From positions 372,001 through 436,000 of the forward strand of contig NZ_SACJ01000003.1 in the NCBI RefSeq assembly GCF_004016525.1: 64,000 nt of DNA. The letters run 5' to 3'. The notes beneath the pieces are model-generated. The model searched no databases. It saw only the letters and a program-made list of their open reading frames with translations, and was not told the origin of the DNA. Below are positions 16,831 to 24,496 of this stretch, one piece after another. Both the position numbers and the translations under genes were made by a program. Source of the stretch: Flavobacterium sufflavum. GTDB lineage: Bacteria; Bacteroidota; Bacteroidia; Flavobacteriales; Flavobacteriaceae. How positions within the stretch are numbered: the first letter of the stretch is position 1; every line of letters begins with the position of its first letter.

Positions 16831-17628
16831 TTAAGCCAAAATAAATCTTTGGATTACTTCAGCAACACCGTGATTGTTATTAGAAGCAACCACCACATCG
16901 CCTTTGTCTCTTAAATGAGCATCCACATTATCAACCCAAACACCAAGACCTGCATATTCAATCATCGATAAATCGTTGCCTGCATTCCCCACTGCAATCA
17001 CTTCCGATTGTAAGATGTTTAATTTATCTGCCAGGAATTTCACACTGGCTCCCTTATCAATTCCGGTTTGAGCCGCTTCTAGGAAAAAAGGTTTAGACAT
17101 ACACACGCTCAAATGCGGCATAGCAGTTCTCAAATCGGCTTCTACTTCTTTTAAATAACCTGGTTCTTCCAGCAAAATACATTTTATTGCCGCCGATTGC
17201 ACGCGCTCTTTAAAATTAGGCACTACTTCGTGTTCCAAGCCCGTAATATTCACCTCAACATCAATATACTCTGAATGGGTTTCGCTCACCACCTTTCCAT
17301 CCAAATAAGTGATAATATGCGTTTTCTTTTCCTTGCTGTAATCATACAAGGTATGAATTTGCTCCTGAGTCAAACTTTGTTCAAAAATTACTTCATCATT
17401 TTTCAAATCGGTAATTACGGCTCCGTTAAACGAAATCATATACGAATCCATTAATCCCAAATCCTTAGCATATTCAATCATCGCAGGCGTTGGTCGCCCG
17501 GAAGCCAAAATAACATGTACGCCTTTTTCCTTTGCTTTAGAAAGCATCGCTCTATTTTCATCCGAAATGATATGGTCATCATTCAACAAGGTATCATCCA
17601 TGTCAAGAACCAACATTTTGTATTTCAT
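16831..17628 (-). CDS. HAD-superfamily Cof-type sugar/nucleotide phosphatase
   Basis: A 265-residue protein of the usual Cof/YidA length. Motif I is DMDDTLL (residues 9-15) with the nucleophilic and acid Asp. Motif II is an SGR stretch (ILASGRP) and motif IV is GNAGNDLSMIEYAG, with the metal-binding acid residues. The middle of the protein is the C2-type cap. Enzymes of this group dephosphorylate sugar phosphates, flavin or pyridoxal phosphates with magnesium in the cytoplasm; the substrate cannot be predicted. It is downstream of a DUF2007 gene on the same strand and ends at hairpin repeat copy 3. Confidence 0.9.
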   Translation of the reverse strand: MKYKMLVLDMDDTLLNDDHIISDENRAMLSKAKEKGVHVILASGRPTPAMIEYAKDLGLMDSYMISFNGAVITDLKNDEVIFEQSLTQEQIHTLYDYSKEKKTHIITYLDGKVVSETHSEYIDVEVNITGLEHEVVPNFKERVQSAAIKCILLEEPGYLKEVEADLRTAMPHLSVCMSKPFFLEAAQTGIDKGASVKFLADKLNILQSEVIAVGNAGNDLSMIEYAGLGVWVDNVDAHLRDKGDVVVASNNNHGVAEVIQRFILA

Positions 17629-17650
17629 CCTTTATTATTTTTTTATTGTT

Positions 17651-17673
17651 CCTCAAAGTTGAAAACTTTGTGG
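17651..17673. repeat. CCTCAAAGT/ACTTTGAGG palindrome family, copy 1
   Basis: CCTCAAAGTT pairs with AACTTTGTGG around a three-base centre. It lies in the short gap between the DUF2007 and HAD genes; related palindromes are at 38799-38821 and 38891-38915. Confidence 0.55.
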
Positions 17674-17681
17674 AGCAGTAT

Positions 17682-17900
17682 TTAAATATTCAGCCTAAAC
17701 TCCTCAATAACAGGATTTGCTTTAGCGAAATCAGTTTCCTGAATAAACAATTCCACTGCCGAACCTGAACTTCCAAACCCTGCTAATCTAGCCGATTGAA
17801 TATTGTCTTTTATCACCGTATCAACACCGGCAGCTTCTATTTTTTCTTTCAAAGCCAAAGCTAATACTTCACTCCCCGAAAACACTTTCATTAATCCCAT
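17682..17900 (-). CDS. DUF2007-like putative signal-transducing small protein
   Basis: A 72-residue protein (MGLMKVFSGSEVLALALKEK) with a beta-alpha-beta pattern, a central GFGSSGSAVELFI strand, and a C-terminal EFRLNI. It matches the small DUF2007 family (putative prokaryotic signal-transducing protein), a ferredoxin-like fold of unknown ligand. It lies 21 bases after the degenerate DEAD-box gene and before the HAD phosphatase on the same strand, so it is likely in one transcript with them. An alternative start at Met4 is possible. Confidence 0.75.
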   Translation of the reverse strand: MGLMKVFSGSEVLALALKEKIEAAGVDTVIKDNIQSARLAGFGSSGSAVELFIQETDFAKANPVIEEFRLNI

Positions 17901-17921
17901 GGTACCCTATTTTTTTATTTT

Positions 17922-18608
17922 TTATTCTTCTTCTCCGTCGTTTTCTAAATCTTCGCCAAGTTCTTCTTCTTCAAAATCCTCTTCATCATACTCCACATCT
18001 TCAAAATCAAAGATTTCAGGCTCTTCCATCATTTTATCGGCCAAAATTTCTATTCTTTCTGAAAATTGATCTCCAAAAATAATACGCTGTGTTTTAGCAA
18101 TACTGTTAGAAATACGCATGATTTTAGTTTCGTGGCGTAATTTCAAAATTGGATTTGCATCGTCCAATATGAACATTTTCAAACGGTTTACATTGTAACC
18201 CGCCGTAGAAAACATATCATTCAATTTATTTGGAGTACCAATTAAAACATCGATTCCAGTTGAAACATAATTTTTATCATAATCCATATCGCCTTTGTCA
18301 TGAACACCATAAACTTCCAGTTCACTGTACTTTCCGTACTTTTCAAAAAGCGCTTCCATTTCTAAAACTTTCTCTTTGTCCTCCACAATAATCAAAGCTC
18401 TTGGCGATTCTTCAACAGAACCAATCAATCGCTGAATTACGTTTAACACAATTGTAGTAGTTTTTCCTTCTCCATCTGGCGCGATAATAATACAATCGAC
18501 GCCACTTTTTATAGTCGAAAAAGTTTCTTGTTGGATATCATTTGCCTCGGTTAATCCGTTTTCAATTAATCCCTGCTGTAACTTTTCGTTTATTTTTTTT
18601 AGTTTCAT
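17922..18608 (-). CDS. Truncated, degenerate DEAD-box helicase-like protein (RecA1 domain only)
   Basis: 228 residues. It has a Q-motif-like region (GLTEANDIQQ, 18-27), motif I APDGEGKT (43-50), a GTPNKL motif Ib (124-129) and a DEAD motif changed to DDAN (149-152). The SAT motif is absent and there is no second RecA domain, so helicase motifs IV-VI are missing. Residues about 190-228 are almost all Glu and Asp. DEAD-box proteins remodel RNA, but this one lacks the catalytic Glu and half the core, so it more likely binds a nucleotide or a partner. It starts about 70 bases after the NtrC-like gene. Confidence 0.8.
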   Translation of the reverse strand: MKLKKINEKLQQGLIENGLTEANDIQQETFSTIKSGVDCIIIAPDGEGKTTTIVLNVIQRLIGSVEESPRALIIVEDKEKVLEMEALFEKYGKYSELEVYGVHDKGDMDYDKNYVSTGIDVLIGTPNKLNDMFSTAGYNVNRLKMFILDDANPILKLRHETKIMRISNSIAKTQRIIFGDQFSERIEILADKMMEEPEIFDFEDVEYDEEDFEEEELGEDLENDGEEE

Positions 18609-18616
18609 ATTTTTTT

Positions 18617-18675
18617 AGTTATGAGTTATACGTTATGAGTTATGCGTTTAACCTCATAACTCATAACCCATAACT
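18617..18675. repeat. Word-repeat hairpin AGTTATGAGTTAT / ATAACTCATAAC
   Basis: Tandem forms of GTTATGAGTTAT on the left pair with CATAACTCATAACCCATAACT on the right. It fills the gap between the NtrC-like and DEAD-like genes. Confidence 0.6.
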
Positions 18676-18680
18676 ATTTT

Positions 18681-19844
18681 TTATTTACTTGCAAACAGCT
18701 TCACATCATTTTCAGATATCTGGCTTCCGCCAAGGATAATCAAGCGCTCCACCACATTGCGTAATTCGCGGATATTTCCCGTCCAGTCGTATTCTTGTAA
18801 TAACTTGATCGCATCATCCGAAAATTTCTTCACTGCATTTCCTTGTTCCGAAGCAATTTTTTCGGCAAAATGAGTCACCAATAACGGAATATCTTCACGT
18901 CTGTCATTCAGCGAAGGTACTTTAATTAAAATTACTGCCAATCGATGATACAAATCCTCGCGGAAACGTCCTTCTTCGATTTCTTTTTTCAAATCTTTAT
19001 TCGTTGCCGCCACTACACGTACATCGACTTTTATGTCCTTGTCTGCTCCTACTCTGGTAATGATATTTTCCTGTAAAGCACGTAATACTTTGGCTTGAGC
19101 CGAAAGACTCATATCGCCAATTTCATCCAGAAAAATAGTTCCTTTATCAGCCGCTTCAAACTTTCCTGCACGGTCTTTCACCGCCGAGGTAAAAGCTCCT
19201 TTCACGTGACCAAACAATTCGCTTTCTATCAATTCTGACGGAATCGCAGCACAGTTCACTTCGATTAAAGGAAAAGCAGCACGCTCACTTTTTTCATGCA
19301 ATTGATGTGCAACCAATTCCTTTCCTGTTCCGTTAGGCCCAGTAACCAGCACACGGGCTTCGGTTTGGGCGACCTTATCAATCATCAGTTTGATATGATT
19401 AATAGCTTCACTTTCGCCAATCATTTCGTAGTTTTTGCTGACTTTTTTCTTTAGAATTTTGTTCTCAACTACCAGTTGCTTTCTGTCTAAAGCATTGCGA
19501 ACCGTATTCAACAAACGATTCAAATCAGGTGGTTTTGAAATGTAATCAAAGGCACCTAAACGCATCGCATTAATTGCCGTTTCCATATCGCCATGACCCG
19601 AAATCATTACCATTGGGATTTCAGGCTTTATCTTTTTGACTTCTTCTAATAATTCGACACCATCCATTTTTGGCATTTTGATGTCGCATAGAACCAAGTC
19701 GTAATCGTTATTTTTTATTTTTTCGTAAGCCGAAACACCATCTTCAGCTTCTTCTACCTGATAGGTATCATTTTCTTCCGAAAGAATTTTAGTAAGCACT
19801 CTTCTAATAGCGGCTTCGTCTTCGATAATTAGTATTTTACTCAT
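18681..19844 (-). CDS. Sigma-54-type response regulator lacking a DNA-binding domain
   Basis: 387 residues. A receiver domain (1-120) has phospho-acceptor Asp54 and Lys104. A sigma-54 AAA+ domain (about 140-375) carries Walker A GPNGTGKE (169-176), Walker B GTIFLDEIGD (235-244) and sensor II GNIRELRN. The sigma-54 contact loop is GAFTSA (216-221) instead of GAFTGA. The protein ends only about 24 residues after sensor II, so the usual Fis-type helix-turn-helix is absent. It may activate sigma-54 from solution or act on protein partners. No histidine kinase is adjacent. Confidence 0.9.
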   Translation of the reverse strand: MSKILIIEDEAAIRRVLTKILSEENDTYQVEEAEDGVSAYEKIKNNDYDLVLCDIKMPKMDGVELLEEVKKIKPEIPMVMISGHGDMETAINAMRLGAFDYISKPPDLNRLLNTVRNALDRKQLVVENKILKKKVSKNYEMIGESEAINHIKLMIDKVAQTEARVLVTGPNGTGKELVAHQLHEKSERAAFPLIEVNCAAIPSELIESELFGHVKGAFTSAVKDRAGKFEAADKGTIFLDEIGDMSLSAQAKVLRALQENIITRVGADKDIKVDVRVVAATNKDLKKEIEEGRFREDLYHRLAVILIKVPSLNDRREDIPLLVTHFAEKIASEQGNAVKKFSDDAIKLLQEYDWTGNIRELRNVVERLIILGGSQISENDVKLFASK

Positions 19845-19856
19845 ATATTTTTTAGA

Positions 19857-19936
19857 TTCTGAGGTTCTAAGTTACTAAGATTCTAAGTTCTTTTTCTAAA
19901 CATTTAAAAAACCTTAACAACTTAGAACTTTAGTTG
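19857..19936. repeat. Word-repeat inverted repeat (GTTCTAAGTT / AACTTAGAAC)
   Basis: Words of the form TTCTAAGTT on the left face ACTTAGAACTTT on the right. It lies between the ABC permease and the NtrC-like gene. Confidence 0.5.
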
Positions 19937-19943
19937 CTTCAAA

Positions 19944-21260
19944 TTAATATTTTAACCAACGGTATAATTCTTTCCAACTTGGTTTTTTCCCATACATCAA
20001 AATCCCTATGCGGTATATTTTAGCGGCAAACCAAACCACCAATAAAAATGTTCCAAACAATAATGTTACTGAAATAGCCAGCTGCCACCATGGAACTCCA
20101 AAAGGAATTCGCATCAACATCACAATGGGCGAAGTAAGTGGAATCATAGAAAAAGCAACTGCCATCGTACTATTAGGATCATTAACTACACTAAAAAAAC
20201 CAACATAAACGCTTAACATCAAAGGCATAATTACCGGCAAAAGAAATTGCTGCGAATCGGTTTGATTATCGACAGCTGCACCAATAGCGGCGTAGAAAGA
20301 ACTATATAAAAAATAACCTCCTATGAAATAAACCACAAAACCAATTAAGATAGTGGCAATAGGCAAATTCCATAATTCTTTGATAAACAACTGGGCTGTT
20401 TCGGCAAATTCAGTTTGCGAATGCTCCATCAAAGCAGGAGATACATTAGCTGCCGGACCAACGTTTACTCCAAAAAATACCGAAGCAGCAAACAGCAACG
20501 AAAGTCCAATAATTACCCAAATAGTAAACTGTAAAATTCCGGCTAACGAAGTACCAATAATTTTTCCAATCATCAACTGGAAAGGCTTTACCGAGGAAAT
20601 AATAATCTCTACAATACGGTTTGTTTTTTCCTCAATCACGCTACGCATCACCATATTTCCATAAATAATAATAAACATCATAATTAGGTAACCAAAAGCA
20701 CCTCCAATAGCAATTTTAGCTTCGTTCAATCCTTTTAAACCTTCTTCTCCCGAAGTTTTTGCAATAGTAATATTGACACTCGCCTGTGCTTTTTTAATAG
20801 CCAAAGTATCTAAATGAGCATTTTCCAGATTGATTTTCGTGAGTTTTCTGGCAATAATATCCTGTGCATTTTCGATAAACGAAATACTTGGACTTCCATC
20901 AGAAATAAACTCAATTTTGTTTTCTAAATCGGTTACAGCTGCAGTTTTTGGAATAACCAATACGCCTTCATAACCATTACTGGCAATACTGTCTTTCAAG
21001 TATTGGCTGTCAATTTGTGATAAATCCAGATATTTGTATTGGTTTTCCTCAGTATTTTGAGCAATAAATTCTTTGGCAAATAAACCCGTTTCATCATGAA
21101 TAGCCACTTGTTTTACATCGGCTTTCATCGAACTTAAATAACTCACAAATACTGCTATTCCCACAAATAATAACGGACTTAAAAAAGTCATTACAATAAA
21201 AGATTTGTTGCGTACCTTGGCAAAAAATTCTCTTTTTATAATTAGTGATATGATACTCAT
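19944..21260 (-). CDS. ABC-2 type exporter permease (NatB-like)
   Basis: A 438-residue membrane protein. One N-terminal membrane segment (about 22-44) is followed by a large extracytoplasmic loop (about 45-175) and then about five further segments. The opening IIKREFFAKVRNKSFIVMTF and the VMRSVIEEKTNRIVEIIISS stretch before TM3 are typical of NatB/ABC-2 permeases. With the ATPase encoded directly upstream on the same strand it forms an exporter for an unknown substrate, possibly sodium or an antibiotic-like compound by family analogy. It is probably cotranscribed with the ATPase. Confidence 0.9.
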   Translation of the reverse strand: MSIISLIIKREFFAKVRNKSFIVMTFLSPLLFVGIAVFVSYLSSMKADVKQVAIHDETGLFAKEFIAQNTEENQYKYLDLSQIDSQYLKDSIASNGYEGVLVIPKTAAVTDLENKIEFISDGSPSISFIENAQDIIARKLTKINLENAHLDTLAIKKAQASVNITIAKTSGEEGLKGLNEAKIAIGGAFGYLIMMFIIIYGNMVMRSVIEEKTNRIVEIIISSVKPFQLMIGKIIGTSLAGILQFTIWVIIGLSLLFAASVFFGVNVGPAANVSPALMEHSQTEFAETAQLFIKELWNLPIATILIGFVVYFIGGYFLYSSFYAAIGAAVDNQTDSQQFLLPVIMPLMLSVYVGFFSVVNDPNSTMAVAFSMIPLTSPIVMLMRIPFGVPWWQLAISVTLLFGTFLLVVWFAAKIYRIGILMYGKKPSWKELYRWLKY

Positions 21261-21265
21261 TTCTT

Positions 21266-21338
21266 GATTTTAGATTTTAGATTGTTGACTTTAGATTTTA
21301 GATCCTAGGTTTTCACTCTAAAATCTAAAATCTGAAAT
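21266..21338. repeat. Word-repeat hairpin (GATTTTAGATT / AATCTAAAATC), copy 1
   Basis: Several TTTAGATTTTAGAT words on the left pair with TAAAATCTAAAATC on the right. The right arm abuts the stop of the ABC ATPase gene. A second copy is at 25881-25970. Confidence 0.6.
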
Positions 21339-22265
21339 CTAAGCTTTTTCAGTTACCGTTTGAATAAAAATATCGTGTACACTCGGAATTTTTTCTACAA
21401 AATGAGTGACTTGTCCACGCTGAGTTAAGAGATTCAATAATTCATTTGGAAGACTGCTCCCTATTTGAATTTCAAGTTTTAATTCTTTATTTAAGGATTT
21501 AAAATTAGCCGGACCAACAGTGAATTTCTGGGTAATATCATACATCAAACCTTCTACATTCTCTGTTAAAACACCCACTTCAAAACTATTCGTTTTATGC
21601 AGTCTTTTAACATCTTCTAATTTTCCTTCGATTAATTTATTCGATTTATGAATCAAAGCAATATGATCGCACAATTCTTCCACACTTTCCATTCTGTGAG
21701 TCGAAAATATGATGGTGGCACCTTCATCACGCAATGCCAGAATTTCGTCTTTGATCACATTGGCATTTACAGGATCAAAACCGGAGAAAGGTTCGTCAAA
21801 AATCAATAATTTAGGTTTGTGCAATACACAAACTACAAACTGGATTTTCTGTGCCATACCTTTAGAAAGCTCCTGAATTTTCTTGTTCCACCAACCTTGA
21901 ATTCCCAATCGGTCAAACCAATATTCCAATTGCTTTTTGGCTTCAGCCTTAGACAAACCTTTCATTTGTGCCAAATACAAACATTGCTCGCCCACTTTCA
22001 TACTTTGGTACAAACCTCTTTCCTCAGGAAGATAACCTATATATTGTACGTGTTTGGGTTGCAATTTTTCGCCATCCAGGATAATTTGACCACTATCCGG
22101 CATGGTAATTTGATTAATGATTCGAATAAGGGAAGTTTTTCCGGCACCATTAGGACCTAAAAGTCCATAAATACTGCCTTGTGGCACAGACAAAGAAACT
22201 TCATTAAGCGCTACGTAATCTCCATATTGCTTAACTACTTTATTGACTTCTAATAAGGTATTCAT
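21339..22265 (-). CDS. ABC transporter ATP-binding protein (NatA-like)
   Basis: A 308-residue ATPase subunit. Walker A is GLLGPNGAGKTSL near residues 33-45, the ABC signature is LSKGMAQKIQ, and Walker B LLIFDEPFSGFDP and the switch His in FSTHRM are present. The C-terminal 90 residues (SFEVGVLTENV and onward) are the extra domain of NatA/DrrA exporters. It powers the ABC-2 permease encoded 78 bases downstream. The start at 22265 follows a purine-rich stretch, and no in-frame ATG upstream fits better. Confidence 0.92.
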   Translation of the reverse strand: MNTLLEVNKVVKQYGDYVALNEVSLSVPQGSIYGLLGPNGAGKTSLIRIINQITMPDSGQIILDGEKLQPKHVQYIGYLPEERGLYQSMKVGEQCLYLAQMKGLSKAEAKKQLEYWFDRLGIQGWWNKKIQELSKGMAQKIQFVVCVLHKPKLLIFDEPFSGFDPVNANVIKDEILALRDEGATIIFSTHRMESVEELCDHIALIHKSNKLIEGKLEDVKRLHKTNSFEVGVLTENVEGLMYDITQKFTVGPANFKSLNKELKLEIQIGSSLPNELLNLLTQRGQVTHFVEKIPSVHDIFIQTVTEKA

Positions 22266-22365
22266 GCTGATTTTTTGAATTTTCTTCTTCGGTTTGACCT
22301 TTTTTGGTCTTGCGGCTGTAAAAGTAAATAATACTATCTAAATAGATTATAATTGTATCATAAAA

Positions 22366-22396
22366 AAACCCATCTTCATTTTCATGCGGATGGGTT
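22366..22396 (-). terminator. Terminator after dnaJ
   Basis: AACCCATC (22367-22374) pairs with GATGGGTT (22389-22396). The minus-strand transcript then enters a T run (A run 22362-22368). Confidence 0.75.
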
Positions 22397-22426
22397 CTTT
22401 ACTGTATTTCGATTCATCTGAAAAGC

Positions 22427-23539
22427 TTAAGAAAACATATCTTTTACTTTTTCAAAAAATGACTTATCTGATTTTTCAGGATTTGGTGAAAAGTTATCAT
22501 CTTCTAAATATTTCTCGAAGAATTGTTTTTGCTCTTTGTTCAATGTTTTAGGAGTCCAAACATTAACATGAACTAACAAATCTCCGCTTCCATATCCGTT
22601 GATACTCGGGATACCTTTACCTTTTAATCGAAGAATTTTTCCTGATTGGATTCCTTCTTCCAGTTTAATTCTTACTTTACCATTAATGGCTTCAATATCT
22701 TTAGAAATTCCAAGTACAGCCTCAGGGAAACTTACATACAAATCGTAATGTAAATTCTCTCCTTCACGCTTTAAGAATTCGTGTTCTAACTCTTCGATAG
22801 CGACAATTAAATCTCCGGGAATGCTGTTTCCTGGCGCGTCATTTCCTTTGTTAGAAACTTTTAATTGCATACCATCAACAACACCCGCAGGAATTTTAAT
22901 AGAAACGGTTTCGTCTTCTACAATCATTCCTTGTGCATCAGCGTTAGATGGTTTTTTATCTAAAATTTGACCAGATCCACCACAAGCAGGACAAGTTGTC
23001 GCTGATTGCATTCTACCTAAAATAGTATTAGTCACTCGCATTACCTGTCCTTGACCATTACAAGTCGAACAAGTTTTGTAAGTAACTCCAGGAGCCTGAA
23101 CTTTACGTTTTACCTTTACTTTTTTCTCAACACCATTAGCAATTTCTTCCAAAGTCAATTTTACTTTGATACGCAAATTACTTCCTTTAGCACGACGAAC
23201 ACCGCCTCGGCTTCCGCCTCCGCCAAATCCACCGAAACCACCTCCAAAGATATCACCAAACTGACTGAAGATATCATCCATGTTCATGTGATGACCTCCG
23301 CCAAAACCACCAGAACCATCAAAAGCTTGGTGTCCAAATTGGTCATACTTTGCTTTTTTGTCAGGATCGCCTAAAACTTCATAAGCTTCTGCCGCTTCTT
23401 TGAACTTTTCTTCTGCCGATTTGTCTCCAGGATTTTTGTCAGGGTGAAACTCAATAGCTTTTTTTCTGTAGGCTTTCTTTATCGCCGCAGCATCTGCATT
23501 TTTAGAAACACCTAATATGTCGTAAAAATCTTTTTTCAT
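22427..23539 (-). CDS. dnaJ: Chaperone protein DnaJ with a reduced zinc-binding domain
   Basis: 370 residues, the DnaK co-chaperone. It has a J domain with HPD (AIEFHPDKNPGD), a Gly/Phe-rich linker (about 75-115), a zinc-binding region, and two C-terminal substrate-binding barrels. Typical DnaJ has four CxxCxGxG repeats; here only two are present (CSTCNGQG and CPACGGSG, about residues 157-190), so only one zinc ion can be held. It follows grpE on the same strand by 46 bases, and the two form an operon. No HrcA/CIRCE element was seen upstream. Confidence 0.95.
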   Translation of the reverse strand: MKKDFYDILGVSKNADAAAIKKAYRKKAIEFHPDKNPGDKSAEEKFKEAAEAYEVLGDPDKKAKYDQFGHQAFDGSGGFGGGHHMNMDDIFSQFGDIFGGGFGGFGGGGSRGGVRRAKGSNLRIKVKLTLEEIANGVEKKVKVKRKVQAPGVTYKTCSTCNGQGQVMRVTNTILGRMQSATTCPACGGSGQILDKKPSNADAQGMIVEDETVSIKIPAGVVDGMQLKVSNKGNDAPGNSIPGDLIVAIEELEHEFLKREGENLHYDLYVSFPEAVLGISKDIEAINGKVRIKLEEGIQSGKILRLKGKGIPSINGYGSGDLLVHVNVWTPKTLNKEQKQFFEKYLEDDNFSPNPEKSDKSFFEKVKDMFS

Positions 23540-23585
23540 TTGTATTTATTTTTTAAAACGCATTGCAATGCATTTCTACCCAAAT

Positions 23586-24167
23586 TTACTGCCCAATAAC
23601 AACTTTTGGGTAACGAATAATTTTATCTCCCAGTTTGTATCCTTTTTCAAGAACATCAACTATTTTACCTTTTAATTTAGGTGATGGAGCAGGAATTTGT
23701 GTAATTGCTTCTGCAAAATCTGCATTAAAAGCATCCCCAACTTTCACATCAACTAACTCTAATCCCTTAGAAGACAAGGTACTTTTTAATTTCTCATGAA
23801 TCAACTCTACTCCTTTTGTTAAAGTTTCATCTTCTGATTTAGTTATTTCAACTAAAGCTCTGTCAAAATCGTCTAAAACAGGCAACATTGCCAATAAAAC
23901 TTCTTGATTAGCTGTTTTAAATAATTCAATACGCTCTTTTGAAGTTCTTCTTTTATAGTTTTCAAATTCAGCAAATAATCGTAAATGTTTGTCTTTTTCA
24001 TCTGCTAAGTCTTTAGACAACTGCTCTTCAACACTTAGCTCTTCAGTAACTGCCGGCTCTTGGCTTGCCGTGTTTTCCATTGTTACCTCATCCATTTCTT
24101 TATCGATCTCTGTATTCTCAGTACTCATATTTCCCTTATTTTTAAATATATTTTTCAACTTCTTCAT
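23586..24167 (-). CDS. grpE: Nucleotide exchange factor GrpE
   Basis: 193 residues. An acidic, disordered N-terminal region (1-55) precedes the coiled-coil region with AEFENYKRRTSKERIELF (about 90-107), the best-conserved GrpE segment. The beta domain ends with KVVIGQ. GrpE releases ADP from DnaK in protein folding and heat response. The listed start is the most upstream ATG (24165-24167); Met14 at 24126-24128 is a credible alternative and would give a more usual leader after the promoter at 24188-24222. The gene is first in the grpE-dnaJ operon. Confidence 0.94.
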   Translation of the reverse strand: MKKLKNIFKNKGNMSTENTEIDKEMDEVTMENTASQEPAVTEELSVEEQLSKDLADEKDKHLRLFAEFENYKRRTSKERIELFKTANQEVLLAMLPVLDDFDRALVEITKSEDETLTKGVELIHEKLKSTLSSKGLELVDVKVGDAFNADFAEAITQIPAPSPKLKGKIVDVLEKGYKLGDKIIRYPKVVIGQ

Positions 24168-24187
24168 TTTTACACTTTCCTTTGGAT

Positions 24188-24222
24188 AGCAAAAGTACTG
24201 CCAAAGCTAACTAAATGCCAAA
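24188..24222 (-). promoter_or_regulatory. Candidate grpE promoter: -33/-7 pair overlapping a sigma-54-like site
   Basis: On the minus strand TTTG (24219-24222) is followed after 21 bases by TACTTTTG (24190-24197), a full Bacteroidota -33/-7 match. The same bases also read TTGGCAGTACTTTTGCT (24188-24204), with GG and GC separated by ten bases as in sigma-54 -24/-12 promoters. Which is used, if either, is unknown. Confidence 0.5.
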
Positions 24223-24443
24223 TTGTCACCCTTTTCCCTAATAGCTATTTTTATACCCTGTTTTTTCTTGATTTAATTTTTTTTCTAGTTAAAATTAAAA
24301 TTTTAATAAATTTTTAAGACATAATTCAAATAGATTCTATATGTTTGTTACAGGTTCTAATCAATCTCTGATTTTCGATTCGAAACAAGACCGAAAATTA
24401 CAGTTGATTCCAAAACAATTATTAATTCGCGATTACTCATACT

Positions 24444-24477
24444 AAAAAAAGCTTTGTCAACAGACAAAGCTTTTTTT
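24444..24477 (-). terminator. Terminator after hisS
   Basis: AAAAAAAGCTTTGTC (24444-24458) pairs with GACAAAGCTTTTTTT (24463-24477) around a four-base loop. Stem and flanking runs are perfect for an intrinsic terminator. Confidence 0.9.
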
Positions 24478-24496
24478 GTTTTTATACACTTTTGAA

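Larger units (their letters stand above)
24168..24496. other. grpE/hisS intergenic region
   Basis: A 329-base spacer between two co-directional genes. It holds the grpE promoter candidate near 24188-24222 and the hisS terminator at 24444-24477. Between them are about 220 AT-rich bases with no recognised gene, repeat or riboswitch. Confidence 0.45.
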
